64,000 nt of DNA, from the NCBI GenBank assembly GCA_017643385.1, contig JAEPNN010000002.1, positions 372,001 through 436,000 on the forward strand, read 5' to 3'. Position 1 is the stretch's first letter. The number at the start of each line of letters is the position of its first letter. The position numbers and the translations under genes are program-made. The DNA comes from Dinoroseobacter sp. GTDB taxonomy: Bacteria > Pseudomonadota > Alphaproteobacteria > Rhodobacterales > Rhodobacteraceae. Shown here piece by piece: positions 61,630-64,000 of the stretch. A model generated the notes under the pieces. The model ran no database searches. It was not told the origin of the DNA and was given only the letters and a program-made list of their open reading frames with translations.

Positions 61630-61963
61630 GTTGCGTGTCCTCTTCTTCAGCCGGGCTTTTCGGCCCGAGAATATTTTCGTCCTGAAGCTCCTGTGCGGTA
61701 CGGACCATTGTTTTCACGCCCGCTACGAACCCCAGCAATGTAAAGATGACAAGGAATATGGGCAGTGTGCCCAGAACCCAGTCGATCCCGTATCCCATCA
61801 CGAAGCCAATTCCCAAACCCGAAACCAGCTCTATGACCATGCGCCAGGCATGTTGGGCCTGACTGTAATGCTCTTCGACCTTGGGTCCGTCTTCCTTAAC
61901 TTTTAGAGCGTCGATCTTGGCCTGAAGCTCATCCAAGTCCTTCGGCTCCGGCGCGTCGCTCAT
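61619..61963 (-). CDS. atpI: ATP synthase assembly protein AtpI
   Basis: Small membrane protein (114 residues) that helps F0 c-ring assembly. Two hydrophobic helices (about 44-66 and 72-92) with [28 protein letters not shown] are seen after a charged N-terminus. ATG 61963 is preceded by AAGGG with 10-base spacing. It is first in the F0 operon and overlaps atpB by 11 bases. Confidence 0.93.
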   Translation of the reverse strand: MSDAPEPKDLDELQAKIDALKVKEDGPKVEEHYSQAQHAWRMVIELVSGLGIGFVMGYGIDWVLGTLPIFLVIFTLLGFVAGVKTMVRTAQELQDENILGPKSPAEEEDTQRGG

Positions 61964-62123
61964 GGAAGACAAACCCTTGTTCAGTCTGCGCGGAAGCTAG
62001 GCACGGGCGCGCCTTGAGTCAACGCGTGAAAGCATCAGTCAAAATTACCTTAAAATACTGTTTTTAATAATTATTTTAAGGGTGCGACAGTCTGGCCACC
62101 CTTAAAGGGCGCGAAAGCTATAT

Positions 62124-62139
62124 TCAACCAATCGGTTGA
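62124..62139. promoter_or_regulatory. Palindromic operator upstream of the ArsR gene
   Basis: TCAACC-AATC-GGTTGA is a perfect inverted repeat with 6-base arms, ending 32 bases before the ArsR start. CAACC-N4-GGTTG sites are common for this ArsR subgroup. The gene it controls is at least its own; no SRPBCC partner is visible. Confidence 0.65.
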
Positions 62140-62171
62140 CCATATGCACCTTGCCTGCCATCTGGCGTCTT

Positions 62172-62510
62172 ATGACAAGCGATCTCGATACGGCCTTCGC
62201 CGCTCTGGCTGACCCGACACGGCGCTCTATCCTGACCATGCTTCTCGAAGACGACATGGCCGTAACTGACGTCGCCGATCCTTTCGAGATGTCCCTTGCA
62301 GCAATTTCGAAGCATCTTACAGTGCTGTCAAACGCCGGACTAATCACACAAGAAAAGCGTGGACGCGTGAAGTGGTGCAAGCTAGAGCCAGACGCGTTGC
62401 GTGCCGCTTCAGTTTGGATGCAGGGGTTCGGTCAGTTTGAACCAGTGAACCTTGATGCGTTTGAACGGTTCCTCGAAACAGAACTTACGGACGAACCTGA
62501 CGAAGCTTAG
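62172..62510 (+). CDS. ArsR-family transcriptional regulator
   Basis: A 112-residue winged-helix repressor of the ArsR type. The N-terminus DTAFAALADPTRRSILTMLLE, then DVADPFEMSLAAISKHLTVLSNAGLI, form the helix-turn-helix, and KRGRVKWCKLEPDALRAASVWM is the wing and dimer helix. Metal-ligand cysteines of true ArsR/SmtB are missing (only one Cys, in WCKLEP), so it is of the SRPBCC-associated, non-metal group. ATG 62172 gives the usual MTSDLDTAF start. Partner genes are absent here: downstream is a convergent EamA gene. Confidence 0.92.
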   Translation: MTSDLDTAFAALADPTRRSILTMLLEDDMAVTDVADPFEMSLAAISKHLTVLSNAGLITQEKRGRVKWCKLEPDALRAASVWMQGFGQFEPVNLDAFERFLETELTDEPDEA

Positions 62511-62530
62511 CGAAGCGCCCACGCCAAGGC

Positions 62531-63430
62531 TTACGCTTTCCAACCTTCAGCTGCCTGATTTTTGAGAAGCAACAACAACGCTATAATCGTCAATCCAACG
62601 CCCCCCAAAATAAGTGCGGGCGGCGCTGTGTTCCCCAAAGCCAGTTCCCAGAGCACAACCCAACTTGGTGTAAGATAGGTGTATGCCATCACTTTCGCGG
62701 ATGGCAGCCGCAAAGTCGCATATTGAAGAAGGACGAATGTGGCCGAAGAGGCGAATACAGCAAGATAGGCAAGTGTTATCCAGACAATCGACGGCAGTGC
62801 AGTCCAGTCGATGCGCATCAACTCCGGCAGAGCGATCGCAAACAGCACGAGACTGCCGCCCATGAGGATGCCAAACGTGTACGGAAAAGCGCCCTCCCCT
62901 CGGTTCAGTCGTCGAGACAGTGGTGTGTAGAGCGCATGGGCAATGCAGCCCAGAAAGTAGATCACCTCCCCGCGTCCCACATCAAACGCCTTAAAAGCAG
63001 CCCAGTCCGCACGAAAAATCACCCAAAGCGCGCCAATCCCACCGATCACCAAGGCCAGCGCCATACGCTTTGTGGTGACCTGGCGCATCAGCATCCACCC
63101 GAAACCCGCGGCAAGGATGGGCGTCAGCGTAAATACTGCTGCCGCTGAAACCGACGGCGCAGTTTTCAACCCTTCAAACATCAAAACGAAATACAAAGCG
63201 AAAACGCCACCCAGTACGATGTAACGCCATGGTGCTTTCATCGCACTCCGAACGCCCGTGCCCAGCGCCAGAAGAACGGCCCAAAGGATCAAAGCAGACA
63301 ATCCAAAGCGCAAAGCGGTTAATGCTGTTGGGTCAATTTCGTTGGCTGCTCTCGTTCCAAGCGCGAAGCTGCCTGCGACCAGTGCGGAAAATGTCAGCAT
63401 AGCCAGATGGCCGCGCGCGGCCTCGCTCAT
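62531..63430 (-). CDS. EamA/DMT-family transporter
   Basis: A 299-residue transporter with ten membrane helices in two repeated EamA halves (1-145 and 150-290). The first helix LAMLTFSALVAGSFALGTRAA and GLKTAPSVSAAAVFTLTPILAAGFGWMLM are typical, and the second half contains the similar ATLRLPSAKVMAYTYLTPSWVVLWE. It probably exports metabolites or amino-acid-like compounds. ATG 63430 overlaps the LysR stop by four bases, so the regulator and transporter are coupled. Confidence 0.92.
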   Translation of the reverse strand: MSEAARGHLAMLTFSALVAGSFALGTRAANEIDPTALTALRFGLSALILWAVLLALGTGVRSAMKAPWRYIVLGGVFALYFVLMFEGLKTAPSVSAAAVFTLTPILAAGFGWMLMRQVTTKRMALALVIGGIGALWVIFRADWAAFKAFDVGRGEVIYFLGCIAHALYTPLSRRLNRGEGAFPYTFGILMGGSLVLFAIALPELMRIDWTALPSIVWITLAYLAVFASSATFVLLQYATLRLPSAKVMAYTYLTPSWVVLWELALGNTAPPALILGGVGLTIIALLLLLKNQAAEGWKA

Positions 63431-64000
63431 AGATTGCGCCAGTTCTTGGCGGCAGCCTTCAATGCTGCCGTCGCGCTTTGTACTTTCGCCGTGCGGTGCA
63501 AATCAACATGAGTGACCAACCAGATCGGGGCGATCCATTCTTCCAACGGAGGGCAAAGTTGGACAAAGTTTGGGTGCCTGCGTGCATGCCACGTCGAGTC
63601 AAACCCAGCGCCCACGCCTGCAGAAATCGCATCCACTTTACTACGGGTATCCGCGGTACGGTAAATGATCTGCGCACTTGGAACGTTCGATTGCATCCAT
63701 TGCATGAAGCCCGCTCGGGGGTTTTCCTCGATGGTTCCTACGAATTTGTGTCCAGTGATATCCATGTCAGGGCCTATCAAGCCGTGCTTGTCGACATATT
63801 CTTGTGTCGCAAACAATGTCATGCGCTGTTCAAAAAGCTTCTGGACAACATTGTCGGGGTCATCGGGCGGTTTTCCTGCACGAATTGCAACATGTGCTTC
63901 CCCATACTCCAGACGAAAGAGTCGCGGGTCTGTCAGGAGTTTGATGTTCACATCTGGATGTTCCGACTGAAAATCTGCCAGGACAGGGGCCAATAACGGG
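63427..64000 (-). CDS. LysR-family regulator, N-terminus outside window
   Basis: C-terminal 190 or so residues of a LysR regulator; the frame is open at base 64000. The visible part is the substrate-binding domain: PLLAPVLADFQSEHPDVNIKL, YGEAHVAIRAGKPPDDPDNVV, and SAGVGAGFDSTWHARRHPNF. The helix-turn-helix would lie beyond the edge. It is translationally coupled to the downstream EamA transporter (ATGA overlap), so it likely regulates that transporter. Confidence 0.88.
   Translation of the reverse strand, partial: PLLAPVLADFQSEHPDVNIKLLTDPRLFRLEYGEAHVAIRAGKPPDDPDNVVQKLFEQRMTLFATQEYVDKHGLIGPDMDITGHKFVGTIEENPRAGFMQWMQSNVPSAQIIYRTADTRSKVDAISAGVGAGFDSTWHARRHPNFVQLCPPLEEWIAPIWLVTHVDLHRTAKVQSATAALKAAAKNWRNL

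Overview
The window is chromosomal DNA of an aerobic alphaproteobacterium, most likely a Rhodobacterales (Roseobacter-group) species. The evidence is gene content and order: sdhCDAB with mdh, sucCDAB-lpd, split F0 genes with separate b and b' subunits (atpI-B-E-F'-F), glcDEF, mesaconyl-CoA hydratase and malyl-CoA thioesterase of the ethylmalonyl-CoA pathway, a MoxR/DUF58/DUF4159 block, and the DUF5928-type glycosyltransferase typical of that group. No tRNA, rRNA, CRISPR array, insertion sequence or prophage is visible. The first gene (DEAD-box helicase) and last gene (LysR regulator) are cut by the window edges.

Layout. 1-5.4 kb: helicase, CreD-like membrane protein, a fold-III ornithine decarboxylase with a long leader, and a divergent acyltransferase. 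5.4-25.6 kb: a nearly continuous TCA-cycle region. It holds sdhC-D-A, three tiny lipoproteins and sdhB (minus strand); then mch-DUF1737-NnrU-mcl2 (read from the far end, minus); then mdh, pepT and the sucC-D-x-A-B-y-MAPEG-lpd operon (plus). 25.8-30.2 kb: a GNAT-like/SDR/unknown/P1-peptidase operon and a succinate-semialdehyde dehydrogenase. 30.2-36 kb: Hsp20, a secreted trypsin-like protease and the glcDEF glycolate oxidase operon. 36-43.6 kb: MoxR-DUF58-DUF4159-membrane protein operon with a divergent DUF1285 gene. 43.7-49.9 kb: RluE-like pseudouridine synthase, DNA polymerase I, a hemolysin-III family protein, a CHCC zinc-finger protein, a lone ABC ATPase and a HIT protein. 49.9-53.2 kb: a small surface-glycan-like group (GT14 glycosyltransferase, sulfotransferase, unknown). 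53.2-59.4 kb: quinone-oxidoreductase-like MDR with its LysR, adenosine kinase, endonuclease III, Ada-like methyltransferase, OmpA lipoprotein and a GntR regulator. 59.4-62 kb: ATP synthase F0 operon. 62-64 kb: ArsR regulator, EamA transporter, partial LysR.

How the parts fit. Succinyl-CoA synthetase, 2-oxoglutarate dehydrogenase with its E3, succinate dehydrogenase and malate dehydrogenase cover most of the oxidative TCA cycle. The mch/mcl2 pair links it to acetyl-CoA assimilation, glycolate oxidase feeds glyoxylate into the same pool, and F0 serves the resulting proton motive force.

The strongest new signals are regulatory. The sdhC and sucC promoter regions each carry two copies of a TTGTGATCACAA-type palindrome, with identical 21-bp centre-to-centre spacing, which implies one unidentified regulator joining the two operons. 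A different dyad, TTGGT-N11-ACCAA, sits just upstream of both glcD and the GntR gene about 22 kb away, which points to that GntR protein as the glycolate regulator. Three translationally coupled lipoproteins between sdhA and sdhB are the most striking unexplained proteins.
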